From positions 1 to 5,734 of the forward strand of contig JAFGIH010000805.1 of NCBI GenBank assembly GCA_016929985.1: a stretch of DNA of 5,734 nt, read 5' to 3'. The DNA comes from Thermoleophilia bacterium (lineage in GTDB: Bacteria > Actinomycetota > Thermoleophilia > RBG-16-64-13). How positions within the stretch are numbered: the stretch's first letter is position 1; the number at the start of each line of letters is the position of its first letter. The translations under genes and the position numbers were made by a program. Under the pieces are notes generated by a model. The model was given only the letters and a program-made list of their open reading frames with translations. It was not told the origin of the DNA and did not search any database. Positions 1 through 4,516 of the stretch are shown here, one piece after another.

Positions 1-168
1 CACCCAGAGCGACGTAAGCACGCCCTTGTCGGCGATACCCTCGACGAACTCCCCGGGGCTAGACGCGATGAAAGTCGCCACCAGGGGCAGGAGGATGAAG
101 AGCAACAGCAGGAGCCCCACGAACGAGAAGACCCAGTCCATCCGGCTGAGCACGCGTATGCGGTTCAT
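1..168 (-). CDS. wtpB: Tungstate/molybdate ABC transporter permease, N-terminal part (WtpB-like)
   Basis: This is the 5' end of a gene cut by the left edge; 56 codons are visible, beginning MNRIRVLSRMDWVFSFVG. Residues about 12-37 form a strongly hydrophobic segment (FSFVGLLLLLFILLPLVATF) that fits the first transmembrane helix of an ABC importer inner-membrane subunit. It is followed by a loop starting SSPGEFVEG. The start ATG at 168 is preceded by GAGG at 179-176 with a 7-nt spacer. It lies 26 nt downstream of the wtpA stop on the same strand, so it is almost certainly co-transcribed with wtpA. In Wtp/Mod systems this subunit forms the channel that passes the oxyanion from the binding protein; the ATPase (WtpC) would be expected further left, outside the window. 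The specific family is inferred mainly from the neighbour, because the diagnostic cytoplasmic EAA-type loop is not in view. Confidence 0.78.
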   Translation of the reverse strand, partial: MNRIRVLSRMDWVFSFVGLLLLLFILLPLVATFIASSPGEFVEGIADKGVLTSLWV

Positions 169-194
169 GGGCAGACCTCGTCAGTCGCCGGGTG

Positions 195-1316
195 TCAGTC
201 GGCGGGCGCGCAGAGAGCCTTGAGCGACTCCGGTAGAGCGTCGAAATTGTCCGTCGATGCAGGGACGATCAAGGGTTGGTAGTTCTCCGCCATGATGCGT
301 TGCCCTTCAGGCCCGAGAAGGAAGGCAAGCAGCAACTCGGACGCCTCGGGATCGCGAGCGTTGCTCGGGATGGTCGCGCCATATCTGATGGGCTCACCGG
401 CGAACTCAGGCTTGACGCTCGCGAAACGCTGGAAGTCGAGCTTCACCGTGACGGCGTCGTAGGTCGAGCCATACGCGTCGTCGCCCAGATGGATCTCCGG
501 TGGCAGCGAGACGTACTGCAGACCGTGCTGCGTGACGACGCTCTCGTACTCGAAGGCGTAATCTATGTCGCCGGATTCCAGCAGCGGGAGCAGGTTGACG
601 CTGTAGGGGCGCAGGACCACGTGCGACCCGCTCTTCGTCTCGAGCACTTCGGGCACGCTGATGAGAGTGCCGGCGTCTCCCTTGATGGCCCGTATCGGCA
701 CCCGGAACACCCCGCCGAACGTCTGGGAGAAGAGATCGGGCCGGTCGTAGTAGTCCTCCGCCAGCTTGACCGTCATCAATGCGCGGTAGCCGTTCGCGTC
801 GATGCGAGGATCGGAGATGCCCAGGCGCACGCCTTCGCGATTGATGACCTCGAACCAGTTCTGGTCGGTCACCTCATCAGCGAACGCGCTGTCCGGCGTG
901 TAGGCCAAGGCCATCTCGTTGGTGGCGAACATGATGCTCCAGTCGGCGTAGGGCCGGCCGGCGTCGGGGTCCTCGGTCACATACAGCAGCATGGGGATCA
1001 GACGGTAGTCGGCGGTGATCACCACGTCGGCCTGCTCGTGCAGGTCGCCGACGATGCGGACGGCCTGGATGCTGCCGTGCCCCTCCATGTTGACGTCTAT
1101 CTCGGGATGGGCGGCTTCGAACTCCTGCTCCAGTTGCGCGAACGGGATGATCAGGCTGCCCGCGAAGAGCACGCGCAGTCTGGTCTTGCCGCTGCCGCCC
1201 CCCTCGGGCGAGTCGACGCCACTCCCGCCGTCACAACCCGGGCAGAGAAGCACCGCGCCCACAGTAAGAGCTGTGGCGACAAGCCGGCCGGCGGCGAGTA
1301 GTTGACGGCGCAACAT
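195..1316 (-). CDS. wtpA: Tungstate/molybdate-binding lipoprotein of an ABC importer (WtpA-like)
   Basis: This is a complete 373-residue extracytoplasmic solute-binding protein that captures tungstate and/or molybdate and delivers it to the WtpB/WtpC transporter. The N-terminus has a basic start, a hydrophobic stretch at 12-24 and a lipobox-like PGC with the lipidated Cys probably at 28. A Gly/Ser-rich linker follows to about 43. The mature part carries the family landmarks in order: FAGSL (51-55) and GHGSI (79-83), Ser-containing loops that line the oxyanion pocket; TADYRLIP (101-108); FATNEMALAYT (130-140); SDPRIDANGYRALM (168-181); and DYAFEYES (252-259). WtpA/AfModA proteins complete a six-coordinate metal site with one Asp and one Glu carboxylate. 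The likely equivalents here are in the SDPRID and FEYES motifs (about Asp173 and Glu256), but that mapping is my inference. The start ATG at 1316 has GGAG at 1327-1324, directly against the stop of the upstream gene. Tungstate versus molybdate preference cannot be read from sequence alone. Confidence 0.9.
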   Translation of the reverse strand: MLRRQLLAAGRLVATALTVGAVLLCPGCDGGSGVDSPEGGGSGKTRLRVLFAGSLIIPFAQLEQEFEAAHPEIDVNMEGHGSIQAVRIVGDLHEQADVVITADYRLIPMLLYVTEDPDAGRPYADWSIMFATNEMALAYTPDSAFADEVTDQNWFEVINREGVRLGISDPRIDANGYRALMTVKLAEDYYDRPDLFSQTFGGVFRVPIRAIKGDAGTLISVPEVLETKSGSHVVLRPYSVNLLPLLESGDIDYAFEYESVVTQHGLQYVSLPPEIHLGDDAYGSTYDAVTVKLDFQRFASVKPEFAGEPIRYGATIPSNARDPEASELLLAFLLGPEGQRIMAENYQPLIVPASTDNFDALPESLKALCAPAD

Positions 1317-1320
1317 CGAC

Positions 1321-2355
1321 CTACTCCGCCGGCACCAACGCCTCTATGCCGGTGATCTGCCCCGCCATCTGGGCCGTGTCGATGCCTTCTCCCACCAAGC
1401 GTAACGGCCAGCTATCCTCGGGTAGAGCCTCGCCGTTCAGCCTGTAGGCCACGATGAGGGCCTTGTTGTAGTACATGATGTCGCTGGAGACTTCGATGCT
1501 CTTGCCGTCGGCACTTGTGATGCGGACTTGATAGCCCGCCTCGGCCATATCGCGGTTGTAGGCCGGGCCCTCGTGGACGTTGTCGTCGTCTACCCGCCCG
1601 ACCAACAGATAGAGCGGGATCCCGGTCCAGACGTTCCCATCGGCATCGGTCCAGTTGGTGCCGTGGCAACCCTCGGCGGCACCGGTCTCGAAGGTGGCTC
1701 TGTCCATCTCCTCGGTAAGCTTGCCTTTGAGCGTGAGGATCCACTCCCGCTCCACCGCTTTGATCTGTACCTTGTTCAGCCACTTCACCGACCAATGGCC
1801 GTCGGTGACCTGATTCATCTCCGGGCTGACAACGGCCAAGCGCAGAGGCCCGTCACTCAAGGGGTCGAAGGCCTTCCCGTCGTACTCATACGCGACGATG
1901 GCCTTCAGTGGCCCCTCCACATCGTTCTCGTCGCCGGTGACCATGTCGTAGGTGATGAAATCGCCGGCCTTCAGTTGCGCCACTGAGACGGTCATCTCAT
2001 AGCCGTCCTTGGCCACCAGGCTGATTGCCATATCCTCAGGAAGACCGCCCACTTCTCCAAACAGATCCTCGACCAGCACGCCCTTGGTGACCACAGGCGG
2101 AGTGATGCGGCCGGTGGAGCTCTTCATGCCCCAGTAGCCCTCGGTGACAGACATGTCCCGGAGATCCTCCATCGTGTATGACGTGGCGCCGTCCGCACCG
2201 ATGACTTCCAGAGCAGCCCCTCCCCCGCCCGAGGTGCCTTCGGAGCTTTCGTCGTCAGAACCGCAGCCGGCCTCCAGAGCCGCCAGCCCTATGGCCACGG
2301 TCAATGCCAGGATCAATATGAACAACCGGAAAGGGGACCTTCTGCCCGTGACCAT
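1321..2355 (-). CDS. Lipoprotein with two tandem SUOX-fold (molybdopterin-binding-like) domains
   Basis: This predicted lipoprotein has 344 residues. The start is placed at ATG 2355 because AAGGAG (2368-2363) lies 7 nt upstream. An ATG 22 codons further out, at 2421, has no such site and would run across the intergenic promoter region. Residues 9-27 form the signal-peptide hydrophobic core, and the lipobox-like LEAGC puts the lipid Cys at 31, though Glu at -3 is atypical. A Ser/Gly-rich linker (34-48) leads to repeat 1 (about 49-199). Repeat 1 has YTMEDLRDM, KGVLVEDL, AKDGYEM, AYEYDG, GPLRLAVVS and NQVTDGHWSVKWL, the last resembling the closing segment of the sulfite-oxidase-type cofactor-binding domain. 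Repeat 2 (about 205-341) is more divergent, with TGIPLYLLVGRV and AYRLNGEALPEDSWPLRLVG. The only Cys besides the lipid one is Cys230, in GCHGTNW of repeat 2. The gene is first in the wtpA-wtpB operon, 4 nt from wtpA. The fold family is fairly clear; enzymatic activity is doubtful, and a ligand-binding role linked to Mo/W uptake is inferred from context. Confidence 0.8.
   Translation of the reverse strand: MVTGRRSPFRLFILILALTVAIGLAALEAGCGSDDESSEGTSGGGGAALEVIGADGATSYTMEDLRDMSVTEGYWGMKSSTGRITPPVVTKGVLVEDLFGEVGGLPEDMAISLVAKDGYEMTVSVAQLKAGDFITYDMVTGDENDVEGPLKAIVAYEYDGKAFDPLSDGPLRLAVVSPEMNQVTDGHWSVKWLNKVQIKAVEREWILTLKGKLTEEMDRATFETGAAEGCHGTNWTDADGNVWTGIPLYLLVGRVDDDNVHEGPAYNRDMAEAGYQVRITSADGKSIEVSSDIMYYNKALIVAYRLNGEALPEDSWPLRLVGEGIDTAQMAGQITGIEALVPAE
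1324..1327 (-). promoter_or_regulatory. Ribosome binding site of wtpA abutting the upstream stop
   Basis: On the minus strand the sequence reads GGAG, then the TAG stop of the upstream gene, then GTCG, then the wtpA ATG. The binding site therefore lies within the last codons of the upstream gene with a 7-nt spacer. This arrangement favours translational coupling of the two proteins. Confidence 0.75.
1333..1743 (-). repeat. SUOX-fold domain copy A2 (second, divergent repeat)
   Basis: This segment codes for residues about 205-341 of the same lipoprotein. It keeps the general order of the family (a GxPLYxLVGRV strand-helix, AGYQVRI, an ALIVAYRLNG strand, a WPLRLVG strand and a final GQITGIEAL strand). 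It lacks the QVxD signature and contains GCHGTNW instead. It is clearly more diverged than the other three copies, which suggests an older duplication or a different ligand. Confidence 0.6.
1759..2211 (-). repeat. SUOX-fold domain copy A1 (first repeat of the 1321-2355 lipoprotein)
   Basis: This is the coding segment for residues about 49-199. It aligns by eye with the domains encoded at 2836-3267 and 3959-4408: YTMEDL versus SMADL and YTMADL, TEGYWG versus TSGYGG and TEGYGG, the DGY motif, GPLRLAVVS versus GPLRIAFVS and GALRIALVS, and NQVTD versus NQVAD and DQVTD. It contains no Cys. Confidence 0.75.
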
Positions 2356-2362
2356 GATCAAG

Positions 2363-2368
2363 CTCCTT
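2363..2368 (-). promoter_or_regulatory. Ribosome binding site deciding the start at 2355
   Basis: AAGGAG on the minus strand, 7 nt before ATG 2355. It is the strongest Shine-Dalgarno match near this gene and is the reason for rejecting the longer reading frame that begins at 2421. Confidence 0.8.
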
Positions 2369-2397
2369 GACGCACTCTTCGCACTGTGAGACCGTTT

Positions 2398-2406
2398 CTT
2401 ATACCA
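2398..2406 (-). promoter_or_regulatory. Candidate extended -10 promoter for the minus-strand operon
   Basis: The minus strand reads TGG followed by TATAAG, which is an extended -10 (TGn) with 5 of 6 matches to TATAAT. It would start transcription near 2391 and give a leader of roughly 36 nt to the ATG at 2355. No good -35 hexamer is seen 16-18 nt upstream (the best are AGCAAT-like), which an extended -10 can tolerate. This is pattern matching only. Confidence 0.4.
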
Positions 2407-2412
2407 TATGAC

Positions 2413-2433
2413 GTGATTCAATTGCTACATCAC
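2413..2433. promoter_or_regulatory. Candidate operator: GTGAT-N11-ATCAC inverted repeat
   Basis: Perfect 5-bp arms GTGAT (2413-2417) and ATCAC (2429-2433) flank an AT-rich 11-nt centre that contains CAATTG. The element sits between the two divergent genes, just upstream of the ribosome binding site of the plus-strand gene and upstream of the minus-strand -10 candidate, where one regulator could control both units. The spacing does not match the Crp/GlxR pattern TGTGA-N6-TCACA, and I cannot name a regulator. Arms of this length can occur by chance. Confidence 0.25.
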
Positions 2434-2435
2434 CC

Positions 2436-2441
2436 GAGGTG
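2436..2441 (+). promoter_or_regulatory. Ribosome binding site deciding the start at 2446
   Basis: GAGGTG, with its GAGG core ending 6 nt before ATG 2446. The alternative upstream ATG at 2386 has no comparable site and would add 20 residues in front of an otherwise normal signal peptide. Confidence 0.6.
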
Positions 2442-2445
2442 TGTG

Positions 2446-3276
2446 ATGCAGGTTGTCTACAAAGGTCAGCGTGTTTTTCTGCTCGTTGCCGCCTTACTCG
2501 TCGTAGGGTCCGGTCTTCTGACCGGTGCCTGCGCGGACGACGAAGCCCCGCCCGACACTACGGCGGCCTCGGCCGTTACCTCAACGACCGCCGGCGGCGC
2601 GACCGCCACGACGGCGCCGGTGGCCGAGAGTCCCACATCGTCGACGGCCGGCGCGACGACCACCACTACCTCGGCGACGACCACCACTGTGGCAAGCGCG
2701 ACCACCACGAATCAACCGACCACGACTACCACCACGGCCGGTGCGACCACCACCACTGCCAAGGCAACGACGACCACGGCCAAGACGACCACTACCACGG
2801 CGAAACCCACCACGACGACCGCCAAGGCCCCGACCGTCTTGAAGGTCAGCGGCCCGTCCGGCGTCAAGGAACTGTCGATGGCCGATCTCAAGACCCTCCC
2901 GGCCACCTCGGGCTATGGCGGTTGGATCAACCAGCTCAGTAACATCACCGCTCCGGCATCTTGGAAGGGGGTATCACTGACCACCCTTCTGGAACTCGTA
3001 GGGGGCGGCGGAGGGGTCACCGTCGTCGCCTCCGACGGCTACACGGCCGCCTTGTCGGCCGGACAGGCCAGAGGGGACGTGCCCACCTACGACCCCTCGA
3101 CCGGCGACCCGGTGAGCGGCATCAGCGTAAAAGCGATAGTCGCCTACGCGAAGGAAGGAAGAGCGCTCGGTTCCGGTGAGGGACCGCTGCGCATCGCCTT
3201 CGTCAGTTCTGACGGCAACCAGGTGGCAGACAGCGACATGTGGGTCAAGTACGTGGTCGAGATCCGGGCTGACTAG
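2446..3276 (+). CDS. Lipoprotein with Thr-rich stalk and one SUOX-fold domain
   Basis: This predicted surface lipoprotein has 276 residues starting MQVVYKGQRV. Hydrophobic residues 10-25 and LTGAC make a signal peptide with the lipid Cys at 29. Residues 37-130 form a low-complexity stalk dominated by Thr, with some Ala, Ser, Pro and Lys. Its C-terminal part is four tandem xTTTTAK heptads. Such a segment would be extended and could be O-glycosylated, lifting the domain off the membrane. Residues 131-274 form a single SUOX-fold domain: SMADLK (144-149), TSGYGGW (154-160), NITAP (166-170), ASDGY (195-199), IVAYAKEG (231-238), GPLRIAFVS (246-254), NQVAD (258-262) and WVKYVVEI (266-273). The domain contains no Cys, so the Mo-ligating residue of true sulfite-oxidase-type enzymes is missing. 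The gene ends in tandem TAG stops (3274-3279), is divergent from the wtp operon and lies 46 nt before the SLH gene with no terminator between. The function is unknown; ligand binding at the surface is inferred. Confidence 0.8.
   Translation: MQVVYKGQRVFLLVAALLVVGSGLLTGACADDEAPPDTTAASAVTSTTAGGATATTAPVAESPTSSTAGATTTTTSATTTTVASATTTNQPTTTTTTAGATTTTAKATTTTAKTTTTTAKPTTTTAKAPTVLKVSGPSGVKELSMADLKTLPATSGYGGWINQLSNITAPASWKGVSLTTLLELVGGGGGVTVVASDGYTAALSAGQARGDVPTYDPSTGDPVSGISVKAIVAYAKEGRALGSGEGPLRIAFVSSDGNQVADSDMWVKYVVEIRAD
2554..2835 (+). repeat. Low-complexity Thr-rich stalk coding region, ending in four 21-nt repeats
   Basis: This region codes for residues 37-130 of the stalk lipoprotein and is dominated by ACN Thr codons. 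From 2743 to 2826 it is organised as four in-frame 21-nt units encoding ATTTTAK, ATTTTAK, TTTTTAK and PTTTTAK. Codon choice varies between units (ACC, ACG, ACT; AAG, AAA), so the peptide repeat is better conserved than the DNA. That suggests selection on the protein rather than very recent slippage. Confidence 0.85.
2836..3267 (+). repeat. SUOX-fold domain copy B
   Basis: This segment codes for residues 131-274 of the stalk lipoprotein. Over an ungapped 55-residue stretch (132-186) I count 33 identities with the SLH-protein copy (its residues 217-271). At DNA level they share an identical 15-nt block, ATGGCCGATCTCAAG (2878-2892 and 4010-4024), and the 11-nt block AACATCACCGC. The two copies probably arose by local duplication. 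Confidence 0.8.
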
Positions 3277-3310
3277 TAGCCCCCAAGACAACATGGAACA
3301 ACCGTCGAGA

Positions 3311-3317
3311 AAAGGAG
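3311..3317 (+). promoter_or_regulatory. Ribosome binding site deciding the start at 3323
   Basis: AAAGGAG, 5 nt before ATG 3323. Upstream in-frame ATGs at 3293 and 3176 lack such a site, and 3176 would overlap the preceding gene. The 3323 start also begins directly with a normal signal peptide. Confidence 0.8.
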
Positions 3318-3322
3318 TGAGG

Positions 3323-4414
3323 ATGAGAAGAAGTCTGCGCATCATCATGGGACTGTTGCTGGCAATGGTCCTAGTGCTGGGGATAGCGATCCCCGCGTCG
3401 GCGGCCCCGGAGTTCTCGGATATCGAGGACCACGACTACGAAGCCAGCATCGTCAATCTCGTGGCGCGCTACTTCGTCGGCGGATACCCTGACGGCACGT
3501 TCCGGCCCGACAACCTTCTGCAACGTCAGCAGTTCGCCAAGATGGCGGTCCTCACGCTCGACTACGAGGTGACGGCTACCGATGTCTCCACGTTCAAAGA
3601 TACACCAGCCCCCTATGACCCGGTGAACAACCCGCTCTACCCCGGCAGCTACGTGGCTGTGGCGGCTACCAAGGGCATCATCCAGGGCTATACGAACGGC
3701 AACTTCGGTTTCACCGACAATGTCACCCGTCAGCAAGTGATCACCATCGCCGTGAGGGCTGCCGGTGAAGCTCTCGACGAGGCGCCGGCCGAGTACGCGG
3801 GCGTTCTGGACTACACCAACGCCAATCACGGCGCCAACGTCAAGAAGGCCGAGTACAACGGTCTGCTGGCCGGCATCGCCGACCTGGCCACCTGGGACCT
3901 GACCGCCAATGCCACCCGCGGTGAGGCGGCTGAGATCCTGTCGCAGGTCTTCTACAGGGTGGGTAACATCATCAAGGTGGGCGGCCCCAGCGGCAACTTC
4001 CAGTACACAATGGCCGATCTCAAGGAGATGACCGCGACTGAGGGCTACGGCGGCTGGAAGAACAAGCTTGGCAACATCACCGCGCCGGCGCTCTACAAGG
4101 GCGTGGCCCTGAAAGACCTCGTGACGCTCATGGGAACCGGCACCACCTTGACCGTGTTCGCCACCGATGGCTACGAGCTCGAGTTCACGGCCGAAGAACT
4201 GGACGGCCAGTTCACGGTCTACAACACCGAGACCGGTGAGGAGATCACCGACTACGCAGGCACGGTCACCCCGGTCCTCGCCTACTCGGTCGACGGATCG
4301 CCCCTTGCCTCCAGCAACGGCGCCCTACGGATCGCGCTGGTGAGCGAGGAGGCCGACCAGGTCACCGACAGCAAGAAGTGGGTGGGACAGCTGATCGGGA
4401 TCTTGGTGCAGTAG
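3323..4414 (+). CDS. Secreted S-layer-homology (SLH) protein with C-terminal SUOX-fold domain
   Basis: The predicted exported protein has 363 residues. It starts MRRSLRIIMG, has a hydrophobic core at 8-24 and a signal peptidase I site near PASA/AP (about residue 27). Three SLH domains follow. The first, at about 30-82, has FSDIEDHDYEASIVNLV and GGYPDGTFRPDN. The second, at about 91-150, has GIIQGYTNGNFGFTDNVTRQQ. The third, at about 160-212, has AEYNGLLAGI and ATRGEAAEIL. SLH triplets bind secondary cell-wall polymers and hold proteins at the outer face. The TRAE-like binding motifs are degenerate here (LQRQQ, VTRQQ, ATRGE). Residues about 216-362 are a SUOX-fold domain: YTMADLKEM (228-236), TEGYGGW (239-245), ATDGYELEF (280-288), VLAYSVDGSPL (318-328), GALRIALVS (333-341), DQVTD (345-349) and WVGQLIGI (353-360). 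There is no Cys in the whole protein. It is second in the plus-strand unit after the stalk lipoprotein and is closed by the hairpin at 4459. An outermost binding component is inferred; an enzymatic role looks unlikely. Confidence 0.85.
   Translation: MRRSLRIIMGLLLAMVLVLGIAIPASAAPEFSDIEDHDYEASIVNLVARYFVGGYPDGTFRPDNLLQRQQFAKMAVLTLDYEVTATDVSTFKDTPAPYDPVNNPLYPGSYVAVAATKGIIQGYTNGNFGFTDNVTRQQVITIAVRAAGEALDEAPAEYAGVLDYTNANHGANVKKAEYNGLLAGIADLATWDLTANATRGEAAEILSQVFYRVGNIIKVGGPSGNFQYTMADLKEMTATEGYGGWKNKLGNITAPALYKGVALKDLVTLMGTGTTLTVFATDGYELEFTAEELDGQFTVYNTETGEEITDYAGTVTPVLAYSVDGSPLASSNGALRIALVSEEADQVTDSKKWVGQLIGILVQ
3959..4408 (+). repeat. SUOX-fold domain copy C
   Basis: This segment codes for residues about 213-362 of the SLH protein. 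It is closest to copy B (2836-3267) in order, motifs and some DNA blocks, and also shares TEGYxG and QVTD with copy A1. It is the third anchoring context in which this domain appears within 3.1 kb. Confidence 0.8.
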
Positions 4415-4458
4415 CTCCACCCGCGCGAGCGGCACTTCGCGCACCGTAGGTCTGTTCC

Positions 4459-4492
4459 AGAAACCCCCGGGATCTCCCCGGGGGTTTCTTTT
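4459..4492 (+). terminator. Rho-independent terminator of the plus-strand pair
   Basis: A perfect 13-bp inverted repeat has arms AGAAACCCCCGGG (4459-4471) and CCCGGGGGTTTCT (4477-4489) around the 5-nt loop ATCTC, followed by a T-run at 4489-4492. It starts 45 nt after the SLH gene stop and lies 27 nt beyond the 3' end of the convergent minus-strand gene. It probably ends plus-strand transcription. On the minus strand the arm gives only TTT before CTGG, so it would be a weaker terminator for the other gene. Confidence 0.92.
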
Positions 4493-4516
4493 CATCCGCG
4501 GGATGGTTTCGCGGGG

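Noticed and set aside
276..1301. Long open plus-strand frame (341 codons) opposite wtpA
   Set aside because: The minus-strand frame matches a known binding-protein family over its whole length with a signal peptide and ribosome binding site. The plus-strand product is His/Val/Arg/Asp-rich with no recognisable domain, as expected from antisense of high-GC coding DNA.
2393..2413. ModE-type operator (CGT ... ACG around an AT-rich core)
   Set aside because: Only the outer three base pairs and one inner pair are symmetric; most inner positions mismatch, so it cannot be supported.
2356..2421. N-terminal extension of the double-domain lipoprotein to the ATG at 2421
   Set aside because: There is no ribosome binding site at 2421, the extension would put a basic stretch before the signal peptide, and it would cover the likely promoter. 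AAGGAG at 2368-2363 supports 2355.
2356..2445. Moco/Tuco-type riboswitch upstream of either unit
   Set aside because: The leaders available are too short (tens of nucleotides) for such an element, and no conserved helices were recognised.
2743..2826. CRISPR-like or intergenic tandem repeat
   Set aside because: The 21-nt units are in frame within a coding gene, have no spacers and vary at synonymous positions.
2525..2842. Frames in the Thr-rich region encoding Arg/Pro-rich or Val-rich peptides
   Set aside because: They are out-of-frame readings of ACN repeats, lack family resemblance and have no start signals.
3176..3322. Upstream starts (3176 or 3293) for the SLH protein
   Set aside because: Position 3176 lies within the preceding gene, and neither ATG has a good ribosome binding site. 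The ATG at 3323 follows AAAGGAG and begins a normal signal peptide.
1321..4414. Reading the three domain proteins as active sulfite oxidase-like enzymes
   Set aside because: The Mo-ligating Cys is absent from three copies and not evidently matched in the fourth, and the anchors and operon context point to binding rather than catalysis.
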